Under the pieces are notes generated by a model. It saw nothing but the letters and a program-made list of their open reading frames with translations. It searched no databases and was not told the DNA's origin. Positions 1 through 8,940 of a DNA stretch of 64,000 nucleotides are shown piece by piece. The stretch is from Winogradskyella wandonensis (GTDB lineage: Bacteria; Bacteroidota; Bacteroidia; Flavobacteriales; Flavobacteriaceae): assembly GCF_004346845.1 (NCBI RefSeq), contig NZ_SMGI01000001.1, positions 124,001-188,000 of the forward strand, in the 5' to 3' direction. Position 1 is the stretch's first letter. Each line of letters opens with the position of its first letter. The position numbers and the translations under genes were made by a program.

Positions 1-1127
1 GTAGGTGTCTCAGAAATTTCTTCAATAGTGCTTTCTGGGATTTTCGCAGAGGCTTCTTTTTCTTTGTCTAATTTTTCTTTTAAACTGTAATATTGATTTT
101 GCCAATTAAAAGCGTCTTCGTAAAAACCACGAGTAGAATCTAAATCTCTATTCAGTTTTAAATTGTAAAGTAATTCTTCCTCATTATCTAGTTTTCGGGC
201 TAGTTTCAAAGCCTCAAGAAGTTGACCTTCTGCGAGTTTCAATCTTTTGTTTTTTATGCTCAGCTCACCAATTGCATTAAGAGATTTTAGAACGCCAAGC
301 TCATCTTTCTGATTTCTACTATATTTAAGACCTTCTCTTAAATAGTCTGCAGCCTTGTCCAAATCTTCAATGGCCAAATAAGATTTTCCTAAACTTGGCA
401 AAATTTCGCCTCGTATACTTTTGTCATCTTCTTTATCTAAAAGCATTAGCATACGTTCGTAACTATCGATTGACCGTCTATAATCATCTTTTTTTGCGTA
501 CAGCTTACCCAAGTTTTTTAGTGAGTACATCATGCCTTCTAGGTCATCAAGTTCTTCCCTTACGCTTAAGGCCTTTTTATTGTACTGAAGTGCTTTATCT
601 ACAAAGCCCGTATTGTAATAAGCGTCCGCTAAATTGTTATAAGCCTTACTTAGTTCGGATTTTAATCCTTTTTCTTCAAAAATTGAAATAGCAGAAAGCG
701 AATTTTGTAACCCTTTTTTGTAGTTACCTCTTTGTATTTCTATTACACCAAGATTGTTATTCACTTTTGCAATACCTAGCGTGTCGCTAACAGAGGTGTA
801 GTATGTTCTGGCAGTTTCAAAATTAGATACGGCTTCAACTTCGTTTTCTTGCTTGTTATTAATTAAAGCTTTAATAAATGTGGTTTCGGCAAGTCCTCTG
901 TTATAATTTAAAGATTTTGATAATTCTGAGGTCTGGGCAATAAATAATAAGACTTTATTATAATCCTCTATTTTGTAAAGTTCGTTTATAAGCAACAGAG
1001 ATGTCTCTACTTTCGTCGAGTCTTGGTTCTGATAGGCCAAACGCACAGTAAGGCTATCTATCTTTGCATTTTGTGCAAAGCTTATCGCAGCAGACAGGCA
1101 GATGGCATAAAGTATAAGTTGCTTCAT
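1..1127 (-). CDS. TPR-repeat protein, N-terminal part (runs off the left edge)
   Basis: The frame is open from an ATG at 1127-1125 to the window edge, giving about 375 residues with no stop. It starts with a signal peptide (MKQLILYAICLSAAISFAQ) and continues as helical pairs with TPR character, for example NNLGVIEIQRGNYKKGLQ, NNLADAYYNTGFVDKALQY and LKNLGKLYAKKDDYRRSI. The last visible part is a charged helical stretch (YYSLKEKLDKEKEAS), the place where Bacteroidota TPR sensor histidine kinases or LuxR-type regulators run into a coiled coil and membrane segment. The output domain is outside the window, so kinase identity is inference. A periplasmic TPR sensor is the best guess. Confidence 0.8.
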   Translation of the reverse strand, partial: MKQLILYAICLSAAISFAQNAKIDSLTVRLAYQNQDSTKVETSLLLINELYKIEDYNKVLLFIAQTSELSKSLNYNRGLAETTFIKALINNKQENEVEAVSNFETARTYYTSVSDTLGIAKVNNNLGVIEIQRGNYKKGLQNSLSAISIFEEKGLKSELSKAYNNLADAYYNTGFVDKALQYNKKALSVREELDDLEGMMYSLKNLGKLYAKKDDYRRSIDSYERMLMLLDKEDDKSIRGEILPSLGKSYLAIEDLDKAADYLREGLKYSRNQKDELGVLKSLNAIGELSIKNKRLKLAEGQLLEALKLARKLDNEEELLYNLKLNRDLDSTRGFYEDAFNWQNQYYSLKEKLDKEKEASAKIPESTIEEISETP

Positions 1128-1557
1128 AAAGCAGTGTCTATAAGGCACAGTTTTATATTCTGTTTTGGCCAACTTTCTGAGAGGGATAGGAAAGGCGTCC
1201 TAGGATAATATCCTTTAGACTTTAATTAATAGCTGTTCAAAAATCACTAAATGCATTTTAATTTACTAATTTATAAGACTTATAACCAAAAAATCAGACG
1301 AAATGATAGTTGAAAATTAAAAAAAAATAGACCATTCGACTAAAGACAAAAATTTCCGTAGAACTACACTTTTATCGACGAAATGCACACTTATTTTAAG
1401 TGCTTGATTTTAAGACTTATATGTGGCTTTGGTGCTAAGAAACATGGGGCGTTAGATGCGCTTTACTTTGCATAATATTAACTTATCGACAAACTGATTT
1501 CAAAATAATAAAAGGTCTATCTTTGCAGGCATTAAAAAAGGAATAATAAGTTTTTTT
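1128..1557. other. 430-bp intergenic region
   Basis: No open frame of note, tRNA or strong hairpin was seen. It separates the divergent TPR gene and argS. The only recognisable signal is a -7 element just upstream of argS, listed separately. Confidence 0.6.
1518..1525 (+). promoter_or_regulatory. -7 promoter element of argS
   Basis: TATCTTTG matches the Bacteroidota housekeeping consensus TAnnTTTG and lies 32 nt before the argS ATG. No clear TTG -33 element was found at 19-21 nt spacing. Confidence 0.6.
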
Positions 1558-3339
1558 ATGAGTCTTCAATTCACTTTAGAGAAAAATGTAAAAGCTGCTG
1601 CAAAGTCTATTTTCGGTGCAGATTTAGAGTCTGTCGAGTTTCAAGCAACACGTAAAGAGTTTGCAGGAGATACAACTGTTGTTGTTTTTCCAATGCTTCG
1701 TGTAATAAAGGGAAATCCCGTACTTATCGGCGAAAAAATTGGGCAGTATTTGGTTGATAATGTGGCTTTGGTTAAAGATTTTAATGTTGTAAAAGGCTTC
1801 CTTAATATAGAAATCAATGACTCTTACTACCTAGATTTTTTAAAGGAGATACAAAACGATATGGATTTTGGTTTTGTAAGCAAAAAAGATAACAAGGCTA
1901 TCATGGTGGAGTATTCTTCGCCAAATACGAATAAACCATTGCATCTAGGCCATGTAAGAAATGTACTGTTAGGTTATAGTGTTTCAGAAATTTTAAAGGC
2001 TGCGGGTAAAAAGGTTTATAAAACCCAAATTATCAACGATAGAGGCATACACATTTGTAAAAGTATGTTGGCTTGGCAACGTTTTGGTAATGGTGAAACG
2101 CCTGAATCTACTGGATTAAAAGGCGATAAGCTTGTTGGTAATTATTATGTTGAGTTTGATAAAGCTTACAAGAGTGAAATAAGCAAATTAATAGCTCAGG
2201 GTAAGTCTGAAGACGAAGCAAAAAAGAATGCGCCAATATTATTAGAAGCTCAAGAAATGCTCAGAAAATGGGAGGCTGGAGATAAAGAGGTTGTAGCCCT
2301 TTGGGAAAAAATGAATAGTTGGGTATATGACGGTTTTGAAGTTACTTACAAAAATATTGGTGTTGATTTTGATAAATATTATTACGAAAGTGACACCTAC
2401 TTATTAGGAAAAGAATTTGTCGCAGAAGGTTTAAAGTCGGGCGTGTTTTTCAAGAAAGAAGATGGTTCGGTTTGGTGCGATTTAACGGACGAAGGTCTTG
2501 ATGAAAAAATTGTTTTGCGAAGTGATGGGACGGCTGTTTACATGACACAAGATATTGGCACAGCCATACAGCGAATAAAAGATTACCCAGATGTCGGCGG
2601 AATGGTCTACACTGTGGGTAATGAGCAAGATTATCATTTTAAGGTGTTGTTTTTAATTCTTAAGAAATTAGGATTCGAATGGGCAAAACATCTATTTCAT
2701 TTAAGTTATGGTATGGTAGACCTGCCTAGCGGCAAGATGAAGAGTAGAGAAGGAACTGTTGTCGATGCCGACGATTTAATTGAGGAAATGGCAACTACGG
2801 CTGAGGAAATTTCTAAGGAACTAGGTAAACTAGACGATTACTCCGAAGAGGATAAAAAAGCCTTATACAAAATCATCGGCTTGGGAGCATTAAAGTATTA
2901 CATTCTTAAGGTAGATCCTAAAAAACGAATTTTATTCGACCCAAAAGAGTCTATAGATTTTCAAGGAAACACAGGGCCTTTTATACAGTATACCTACGCA
3001 AGAATTCAATCTATTTTAAGAAAGTTTAGTTTTGAAGCAACTATTAATTTAAATGATATAAACCTGTCTTTGCACGAAAAGGAAAAACAGCTTCTAAAAC
3101 AGTTGGAGCAATTTCCTTCAGTAATCCAAAATGCGGCAGAACAACATAGTCCGGCTTTAATTGCAAATTATACGTACGACTTGGTCAAGGATTTTAATTC
3201 ATTTTACCAAAATGTATCTATACTTGGTGCTGATTTGGAGGAAGAGAAACTATTTAGAGTATTACTCTCTAAAAAAGTTGGAGATACTATAAAGAATGCA
3301 TTTGGTCTTTTAGGAATTGAGGTTCCTGAGCGTATGTAA
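1558..3339 (+). CDS. argS: Arginyl-tRNA synthetase
   Basis: Class I synthetase that charges tRNA-Arg in the cytoplasm. The 593-residue protein has the N-terminal additional domain (about 1-110), the HIGH-type signature HLGH at 129-132 inside SPNTNKPLHLGHVRN, the KMSKS-equivalent KMKSR near 393-397, and the C-terminal anticodon-binding DALR domain ending in GIEVPERM. Length and order are normal for the family. It is monocistronic, with its own TATCTTTG element upstream and a convergent DinB-like gene starting 2 nt after its stop. Confidence 0.97.
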   Translation: MSLQFTLEKNVKAAAKSIFGADLESVEFQATRKEFAGDTTVVVFPMLRVIKGNPVLIGEKIGQYLVDNVALVKDFNVVKGFLNIEINDSYYLDFLKEIQNDMDFGFVSKKDNKAIMVEYSSPNTNKPLHLGHVRNVLLGYSVSEILKAAGKKVYKTQIINDRGIHICKSMLAWQRFGNGETPESTGLKGDKLVGNYYVEFDKAYKSEISKLIAQGKSEDEAKKNAPILLEAQEMLRKWEAGDKEVVALWEKMNSWVYDGFEVTYKNIGVDFDKYYYESDTYLLGKEFVAEGLKSGVFFKKEDGSVWCDLTDEGLDEKIVLRSDGTAVYMTQDIGTAIQRIKDYPDVGGMVYTVGNEQDYHFKVLFLILKKLGFEWAKHLFHLSYGMVDLPSGKMKSREGTVVDADDLIEEMATTAEEISKELGKLDDYSEEDKKALYKIIGLGALKYYILKVDPKKRILFDPKESIDFQGNTGPFIQYTYARIQSILRKFSFEATINLNDINLSLHEKEKQLLKQLEQFPSVIQNAAEQHSPALIANYTYDLVKDFNSFYQNVSILGADLEEEKLFRVLLSKKVGDTIKNAFGLLGIEVPERM

Positions 3340-3340
3340 A

Positions 3341-3883
3341 TTAGAAGATACCTTTGTGTTTTAATGCTTGTTTTATATGAGCTAGATGATGGTTGCTATG
3401 CCATGCGTAAGTGCCAATGGTTTCTTGTATAGAAAATTGTTTTCCGTGTTCTGGATGAATAAATTCTTTTTTCAAATCATTCTCATTTAAACTTTTAAGA
3501 AGAACTCCAAGTTTATGATGAACACCTTTAAGGATTTGGATGGAAGAATCAACAGGTTCGGAATAATCAATAAGTTTTGCCCATTTATCCTCAAAATAAG
3601 GCTTAATGGTAGGACTGTCTTCGGTCAAAGCAAGTTTAAAACGGATAATACTATTAATGTGGCTGTCCGCGCAGTGATGTACGACTTGTTTTATTGACCA
3701 ACCATTGGGACGATAGGTGTAATTAAATTCTTCTTCAGTTAAGTTTTTAATAATAGCTTCTAGAGCGTTGGGAAAATTTTCGATATCAGCTATCCAACCT
3801 TTAATATGTTGTTTAGTAATAACTTCTGGTTTGGAAAAGATTCCAATAGGGTATTTTAGTTGTTCAATTTGTATGCCATTCAT
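3341..3883 (-). CDS. DinB/YfiT-like putative metal-dependent hydrolase or bacillithiol transferase
   Basis: 180 residues of the DinB four-helix fold, closest in layout to YfiT (bacillithiol transferase family). The metal-binding histidines are visible as VVHHCADSH (about 68-76) and the C-terminal WHSNHHLAHI motif. YfiT proteins bind a divalent metal and may conjugate a low-molecular-weight thiol to substrates; the substrate here is unknown. It is convergent with argS, whose stop lies 2 nt away. Family assignment is firm, enzymatic role is inference. Confidence 0.85.
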   Translation of the reverse strand: MNGIQIEQLKYPIGIFSKPEVITKQHIKGWIADIENFPNALEAIIKNLTEEEFNYTYRPNGWSIKQVVHHCADSHINSIIRFKLALTEDSPTIKPYFEDKWAKLIDYSEPVDSSIQILKGVHHKLGVLLKSLNENDLKKEFIHPEHGKQFSIQETIGTYAWHSNHHLAHIKQALKHKGIF

Positions 3884-3911
3884 GTAAAAGAAGTTTTGTC
3901 TAATATACCAC

Positions 3912-3949
3912 CAAAAAAAATAAGAGGCCGTCCATTGGACAGCCTCTTT
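3912..3949 (-). terminator. Intrinsic terminator of the proteorhodopsin gene
   Basis: An interrupted stem AGAGGC/GTCC against GGAC/GCCTCT at 3923-3948 is followed on the minus strand by a T-rich tract (3913-3922). It lies 26 nt past the rhodopsin stop codon. Confidence 0.8.
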
Positions 3950-3974
3950 ATGGTTTACTAACTAATAAAATTTA

Positions 3975-4709
3975 TTATGCTTCAGCGGGGGAAGTTGAAG
4001 CAACTGCTGCAGCATAAACTACTAAACCAAAACCTATTTTGTTAACGGCATCACCAATGTTATAGATTACATCCATAGCTAAACCACCAAAAATACCATC
4101 ATACCAACCTGGTGTTCCAGCCATATAGCCAATTGGGTAAATTGCCCAGCCTACTAAGACAAACCAACATAATGTCTTGTGTGCTTTTAAAATTGAACCA
4201 CCAGCTTGAATTGCTAATTTCTTTGCCTGACCTAACCATATATCATAAACAATGACGAAATATGCAATACCAGATATTAATCCCCATATTTGGGCTTGGT
4301 CTCTGTAAACAGCTTCTCCTAAATATCCAGTAACAAGCATTACTACGGATAAGAAGATAAGACGCCACATTAAAGACTTTTTAGCTCCTGCAACTTTAAG
4401 TATTAAGTAGAACTCAACACACATAAGTGGTACTGTTAATACCCAATCTACATATCTAAAAAATGTAGGGGACTCGGCATGTGCAGCCCAATAATCACGC
4501 ATGTACCAGTAATGTACCGCAGCAATAAAAGTAATTAACCCCGAAACTAAAATCGAAGTCCTCCACTTTCTATCAAAGCTATTCATTGATAAAAAGAAAA
4601 ATGCCGAAGCAGCCATCATAGCCATACATCCTACAAAGAATGTGAAGCCTACGTAATCGTCAGTAGCAATTTTGCTAACATCTGCGATTGCAAGTAATAA
4701 ATTGTTCAT
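3975..4709 (-). CDS. Proteorhodopsin, light-driven proton pump
   Basis: 244-residue seven-helix microbial rhodopsin. Helix C reads RYVDWVLTVPLMCVEF: counterion Asp88, Thr92 and proton-donor Glu99 form the DTE triad of outward proton pumps (97/101/108 in the reference protein). Met96 occupies the spectral-tuning position 105; Met there is typical of green-absorbing flavobacterial pumps. His66 is at the position of His75 that pairs with the counterion. Lys224 in DAVNK is the retinal Schiff-base lysine in helix G. The protein acts in the inner membrane. It is divergent from blh across 110 bp and has its own terminator. No carotenoid (crt) genes are in the window. Confidence 0.97.
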   Translation of the reverse strand: MNNLLLAIADVSKIATDDYVGFTFFVGCMAMMAASAFFFLSMNSFDRKWRTSILVSGLITFIAAVHYWYMRDYWAAHAESPTFFRYVDWVLTVPLMCVEFYLILKVAGAKKSLMWRLIFLSVVMLVTGYLGEAVYRDQAQIWGLISGIAYFVIVYDIWLGQAKKLAIQAGGSILKAHKTLCWFVLVGWAIYPIGYMAGTPGWYDGIFGGLAMDVIYNIGDAVNKIGFGLVVYAAAVASTSPAEA

Positions 4710-4739
4710 AATATTTTGTAATTAGTTATTTTGTTTAAG

Positions 4740-4747
4740 TAAATTTA
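4740..4747 (-). promoter_or_regulatory. Possible -7 element of the proteorhodopsin gene
   Basis: TAAATTTA on the minus strand differs from TAnnTTTG only in the last base and lies 30 nt before the ATG. The nearest TTG is only 14 nt upstream, shorter than usual, so this is tentative. Confidence 0.35.
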
Positions 4748-4819
4748 CGAAAGATTGAACACAAAATGTTTAAAGTTTTGTGAAATTTTTTTAACAATTG
4801 AAAATTAAGGTCATTTATT

Positions 4820-5686
4820 TTGAGAAATATTCAAAATTTTAAGATTGTAACTACCTTTCTTTGCCTATGGTTAGCGGTTTATTTGTCAGATAATTTAGAG
4901 TTATACCTGGCAAGTTTTTTTATATTAACAGTAGGTCTTCTGCATGGTTCTAATGATATTAAAATCATTAATCATGTATTTAGAGACAAAAAAATTAGTT
5001 TCTATAAAGCGCTTTTTATTTACATAGCAATAGTTATATTAGGAGCGGTTTTATTCTTTTTTATTCCAAAACTAACTTTGGTATTTTTTATTCTTGTAAG
5101 TGGATTTCACTTTGGAGAGCAGCACTTTCATCATTCAGTTTTTAAAAATAATCTTCTCAAAAATCTCTTATTTATAAGCTACGGATGTACAATTATTTTT
5201 CTGTTATTATTTACTAATAATAGCGAGAGTATTGATATAATAAAGGAAATCACAGGAAAAAAGGTATCTTTAGATATGCTAACAAATTCTTTATTGGTCA
5301 GTTTAATAATTTTAGCATTATCTGCTGGGCTTCTTTACAAAGACATTAAAAAACCATTTAAAGAACTATTTTTTCTATTAGTTTTCTATGTTGTCTTTAA
5401 AGTGGCAACTCTATTTTGGGCGTTTGCTATTTACTTTGTATTGTGGCACTCTTTACCATCACTTATTGACCAAATTAAATATCTATCCAAGGATGTGAAT
5501 AAACTTTCCTTAACAAATTATATAAAATCGTCTTTTATTTATTGGCTTGTTTCTGTTGTTGGCTTATTTGTTTTTCTAAACTTTTTGTTCGAAGAAACAA
5601 ATTCATTCTACAGCATATTCTTTTCGTTTCTAGCGGCAATTACTTTTCCTCATGTATTTGTAATGTCCAAAATATTTAAGCATTAA
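4820..5686 (+). CDS. blh: Brp/Blh-family beta-carotene 15,15'-dioxygenase
   Basis: 288-residue integral membrane protein of the Brp/Blh family, which cleaves beta-carotene into two retinals. The conserved histidine motifs are present: LLHGSNDI (about 40-47), GFHFGEQHFHH (about 95-105) and LWHSLPS late in the protein; these histidines bind the catalytic iron. Around seven to eight hydrophobic segments are visible. The start is a TTG and no earlier in-frame ATG or GTG exists. It is divergent from the proteorhodopsin gene, so retinal supply and opsin are neighbours but in separate transcripts. Its stop overlaps by 4 nt the convergent TonB-receptor gene. Confidence 0.93.
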   Translation: MRNIQNFKIVTTFLCLWLAVYLSDNLELYLASFFILTVGLLHGSNDIKIINHVFRDKKISFYKALFIYIAIVILGAVLFFFIPKLTLVFFILVSGFHFGEQHFHHSVFKNNLLKNLLFISYGCTIIFLLLFTNNSESIDIIKEITGKKVSLDMLTNSLLVSLIILALSAGLLYKDIKKPFKELFFLLVFYVVFKVATLFWAFAIYFVLWHSLPSLIDQIKYLSKDVNKLSLTNYIKSSFIYWLVSVVGLFVFLNFLFEETNSFYSIFFSFLAAITFPHVFVMSKIFKH

Positions 5687-7989
5687 AATTTTAATCTAAA
5701 AGAAAAATTTGGTGTTAGACCAAGTGCTATTTCGTTGTTTTCTACAATAGAATCAGTGCCCTCTCTAGAGAAAAATCTGTTAATGGTATTCTTTCTATTC
5801 TGAATATTCCAAACAGATGCTCCGACTTCTGCCTGGACGTTATCAGCAAACTGAAAATTGTATCTCGCCGAGACATCAGTTCTTAAATAATTCGGTATCC
5901 GTTTATTATTTGGTGCCTCGTAGATTATTTCACCAGATGAAAACTGATTGCTGTTTGGTGCCGTAAAAGGACGTCCGGAATTCCAATTTAGACCAGCCGA
6001 AAGTTTAAAATTTTCTATTTCGTAACTTGCAGAAACGTTAATAACTTGTCTAATATCGATGTTGTTTGGAAATCTATTACCGTTATTTAAGCTTTCAAAA
6101 TCATAGTCATTTTTGCTTAACGAATAGGCAATCCAAGTGTTTAAATTTTTAAATCGTTTATTTAATAGAAAGTCAATGCCCTTAACCTTATAATCTCCGG
6201 ATGCACTAACTAATTGAAATTGATTTTGGAAGCCTTGAGAGCGCGTAGTTATACCATTGACTCGCTTTATGTAGCCTTCTGCACTTACAAGCCAGCCTTT
6301 GCGTCTGTAATTAAGTCCAACAGAAAGCTGATGACTCTTTACAATTGGTACGTCGGTATCATTAGCCAATTGCCATCTGCGTTTTTCAATGCCAAAAAAA
6401 TCTTGCTGTAAATCTATAATTTGGGTGATTGTCTGACTTTTAACTTCGCCAAGAACTTCTAGCCGAAAGTAATTTAAAAATTTCTGAGAAAAATTAAAAC
6501 GAGGCTCAAATAAGAGTTGCCCAAAGTCTTCGATATAATTTCCTCTTAGTCCCAGTCGCGCATAGGTATTTCTAGAATTAGATTTAAATTCTGCTTCAGT
6601 ATATAAGCCATGTGTTCTTACAACTTCTTTTATAAAACTTCTAAATCTTGGGGTAGTTACGTCTTCGAGATTAGAAACACCTACCTCATTAAATTGATAG
6701 CCATAATTAAGATTAAGATTGTTGTCAATAGTTTTTAGGACATCGAGTCTAGCACCAATATCAGTTACTTCGTTTTCTTGCGTTAATTCTTGTGTTGTCT
6801 CTAAAACCTTATTATTTCCAAATAACTCGTAATTAGAATAGTAGATTTGGGCTTCCATTAATAATGATGGTGACCAATTGAAGGTGTATCTAATGTTTGC
6901 AGCGTAACTTTTTTGACTCAATTGACTCTGTGTAGATTCTAATGTTGAAAACGGTAATAGAGACTCTACACCGTAGTCTAATTTGTTAAAAATTGTAATT
7001 GCATTACCTCTTAGTTTGCTTTTTTTGTTGATGTCGTACAAAAGCTTAACATTGGCATCGTAAAAAAAGAAGCGTTCATTCCGTTGTAATTGCTCTTGTG
7101 GATTTTGGTAATCTCCGAGTTCCGATGTGCTAAAAATTCGCTCAAAATAAGTATCGTAAGTCGGTGTTAAAAGCGCGTCTGTATAAGACCGTCTACCTGC
7201 TACTTGTAACTCTGTTTTTTTTGATAATTGAAATTTTGAAAAACCGTCTAGGCTTAAAAGATTAAATCCTGCTCCAGATTCTGGTTTTTTACTAATCTCA
7301 TTAGAGTTTTCTATGCTTATAAGACTAGAAACTCCAGAGCCGTATTTAGCTCTTGTGCCATTTATTGTAACATCTACATTATTTGTGAGATAAGGGTTAA
7401 AGGCTGAAATTAGTCCGAAAAAATGACCCGTTTGGTACATCCGGATACCTTCGTAAAGAATTAAATTTTGGTCATTGGTGCCACCTCTGATATTTATATT
7501 AGAAATTCGCTCGTCCGCACTTTTTATTCCAGGTAAGGCTTGGATGGTTTGTAAAATATCGGGTTCGCTTAAGCCTGGTAAAATACCAAACTTTTGCGGA
7601 GAAATTTCAATAGTACCATTTATAGACTTAGCAAGACCACTTGTAAGATAGTTTTGAATTATAATCTCTTCTAACTGCTGTAATTTCGGCGTTATATTTT
7701 CGGTTATATTTTGTTTAATTGCAATAAATCTAGAATTTAGAACAACAAATTTTAGTTTGGTCTCTCTTTCTAGATAATTAAGCGTTTCTTCTAGGTTTAA
7801 TGACCTATCTGGTGCTTTTAGACGTTGAGCTTTTACTAGCTGGTCTGCATAAGAGAATTTCACATCAAACTTTACTTCGATAGTTTTTAATATTTGCTCT
7901 AGTAGCAATGGCGCATCACTGTTCTGAGAAAAACTAGAAAGTGAAAATGCAAAAACTATGATTACTATATAATTCCGAAATTTATTCAC
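5683..7989 (-). CDS. TonB-dependent outer-membrane receptor with N-terminal STN signalling domain
   Basis: 768 residues: signal peptide (1-22, ending SSFSQ), an STN-like signalling domain (about 28-92), a plug domain (about 115-225, with DILQTIQALPGIKS and NINIRGGTNDQN), then a 22-strand-type barrel ending in an aromatic residue (NFSFRLKF). STN domains let a transducer receptor contact a FecR-type anti-sigma factor in the periplasm. The gene follows fecR with an 8-nt overlap and the ECF sigma gene before it, a classic cell-surface signalling operon. The substrate cannot be told; the adjacent repeat lipoprotein is a candidate partner. Confidence 0.92.
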   Translation of the reverse strand: MNKFRNYIVIIVFAFSLSSFSQNSDAPLLLEQILKTIEVKFDVKFSYADQLVKAQRLKAPDRSLNLEETLNYLERETKLKFVVLNSRFIAIKQNITENITPKLQQLEEIIIQNYLTSGLAKSINGTIEISPQKFGILPGLSEPDILQTIQALPGIKSADERISNINIRGGTNDQNLILYEGIRMYQTGHFFGLISAFNPYLTNNVDVTINGTRAKYGSGVSSLISIENSNEISKKPESGAGFNLLSLDGFSKFQLSKKTELQVAGRRSYTDALLTPTYDTYFERIFSTSELGDYQNPQEQLQRNERFFFYDANVKLLYDINKKSKLRGNAITIFNKLDYGVESLLPFSTLESTQSQLSQKSYAANIRYTFNWSPSLLMEAQIYYSNYELFGNNKVLETTQELTQENEVTDIGARLDVLKTIDNNLNLNYGYQFNEVGVSNLEDVTTPRFRSFIKEVVRTHGLYTEAEFKSNSRNTYARLGLRGNYIEDFGQLLFEPRFNFSQKFLNYFRLEVLGEVKSQTITQIIDLQQDFFGIEKRRWQLANDTDVPIVKSHQLSVGLNYRRKGWLVSAEGYIKRVNGITTRSQGFQNQFQLVSASGDYKVKGIDFLLNKRFKNLNTWIAYSLSKNDYDFESLNNGNRFPNNIDIRQVINVSASYEIENFKLSAGLNWNSGRPFTAPNSNQFSSGEIIYEAPNNKRIPNYLRTDVSARYNFQFADNVQAEVGASVWNIQNRKNTINRFFSREGTDSIVENNEIALGLTPNFSFRLKF

Positions 7990-8878
7990 GCGTTAAGACA
8001 ATAACATTATCTGTTTTAGTGTAAGTTATACCTAAAGGTAGTGTTATTGATTTAAGCGCCAAATCCAAATCGGTATGGCTGAAGCTTCCTGTAAATAATT
8101 GCTCGGTATCGATAGACGCAGCAGTAACTTTAATATTGTATTGTCTTTCAAATTCGTCCAGAACGAATTGCAATGGTAAGCTTTCAAATGAGCTTTCATC
8201 AGTAATCCAGCTTGGTTGTAATTTATTTACGGATGTATTGTTAATTTTTTCATTTAGCACTGTAAAACGTTTTCCTGGCTTTAACTCAAAATATTTCGAC
8301 TTATAATTTACTGCTACCAAGCCTTCATAACAAGTAACCTCGAAATAATTATCCCTTTGAATAACGTTAAATTCGGTACCTAGTACAGAGACTTTTCCTT
8401 GTTTAGTAAGCACATCGAATTTAGAGCCTTTGGCCACCTTAAAAAAGGCTTCACCTTCTAATAAAACTTCACGATTATCTGACCATTTATTTTTATTAAA
8501 TACTAAATTAGAAACCGCATTTAGTTTTACTGTAGATGCGTCTGGCAGTATTATCTCTTGCTGTTCTGCAATGGAAGTATAGTTGGCAGTGTCTAAACTA
8601 TAGGTGTAATACGCAACACCAAAAGCAATTAAAAACACCGCTGCAATTTTTAACAAAGGCGTTATCCAATTAATAGGCTTTTTAGTTTTTAATTGGGAAG
8701 CCACAGTTTTATATGTGTCATCAACATTAAATACAGGTGCGACAAATCCTTCAGAAGATTTAGAGAGTTTAATTAACTCATCGTAATCATCTAGCTGTTC
8801 AAAAGCCTTTTGTTCTTCTGGATTAAGATTGTAATCCAACCATTTCTTTATTAATTCTTCGCGTTCCATTTTTTGCAT
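7982..8878 (-). CDS. FecR-family anti-sigma factor
   Basis: 298 residues: cytoplasmic N-terminal part (1-70), one membrane helix (about 74-92, LLKIAAVFLIAFGVAYY), a periplasmic FecR domain (VLLEGEAFFKVAKG, VLGTEFNVIQ, VTCYEGLVAV) and a C-terminal STN-like DUF4974 domain (about 225-298, LPLQFVLDEFERQYNIKV). It should hold the neighbouring ECF sigma factor inactive until the receptor signals. It lies 62 nt after the sigma gene and overlaps the receptor gene by 8 nt. The 62-nt gap carries an ECF-promoter-like motif, so fecR and the receptor probably have their own sigma-dependent promoter. An alternative ATG is 9 nt downstream. Confidence 0.93.
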   Translation of the reverse strand: MQKMEREELIKKWLDYNLNPEEQKAFEQLDDYDELIKLSKSSEGFVAPVFNVDDTYKTVASQLKTKKPINWITPLLKIAAVFLIAFGVAYYTYSLDTANYTSIAEQQEIILPDASTVKLNAVSNLVFNKNKWSDNREVLLEGEAFFKVAKGSKFDVLTKQGKVSVLGTEFNVIQRDNYFEVTCYEGLVAVNYKSKYFELKPGKRFTVLNEKINNTSVNKLQPSWITDESSFESLPLQFVLDEFERQYNIKVTAASIDTEQLFTGSFSHTDLDLALKSITLPLGITYTKTDNVIVLTRE

Positions 8879-8884
8879 TCTATA

Positions 8885-8919
8885 TATATAACAGGTAGGC
8901 TTTAAAAATCCCTACCCTA
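8885..8919 (-). promoter_or_regulatory. Putative ECF-sigma promoter of fecR and the TonB receptor
   Basis: On the minus strand TAGGGTAGGGAT (8919-8908) is followed after 12 nt by CCTGTTATATA (8895-8885). The same 12-mer occurs upstream of the lipoprotein gene at 9498, again 12 nt before a nearly identical second box. The second box ends 6 nt before the fecR start codon. Function as a promoter is inference from recurrence and position. Confidence 0.65.
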
Positions 8920-8940
8920 TATTAAAAATCAAACTTTATT

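Noticed and set aside
395..1208. Plus-strand open frames at 395-691 and 1023-1208
   Set aside because: Antisense to the long TPR frame on the minus strand; compositions and lack of homology-like motifs mark them as shadows.
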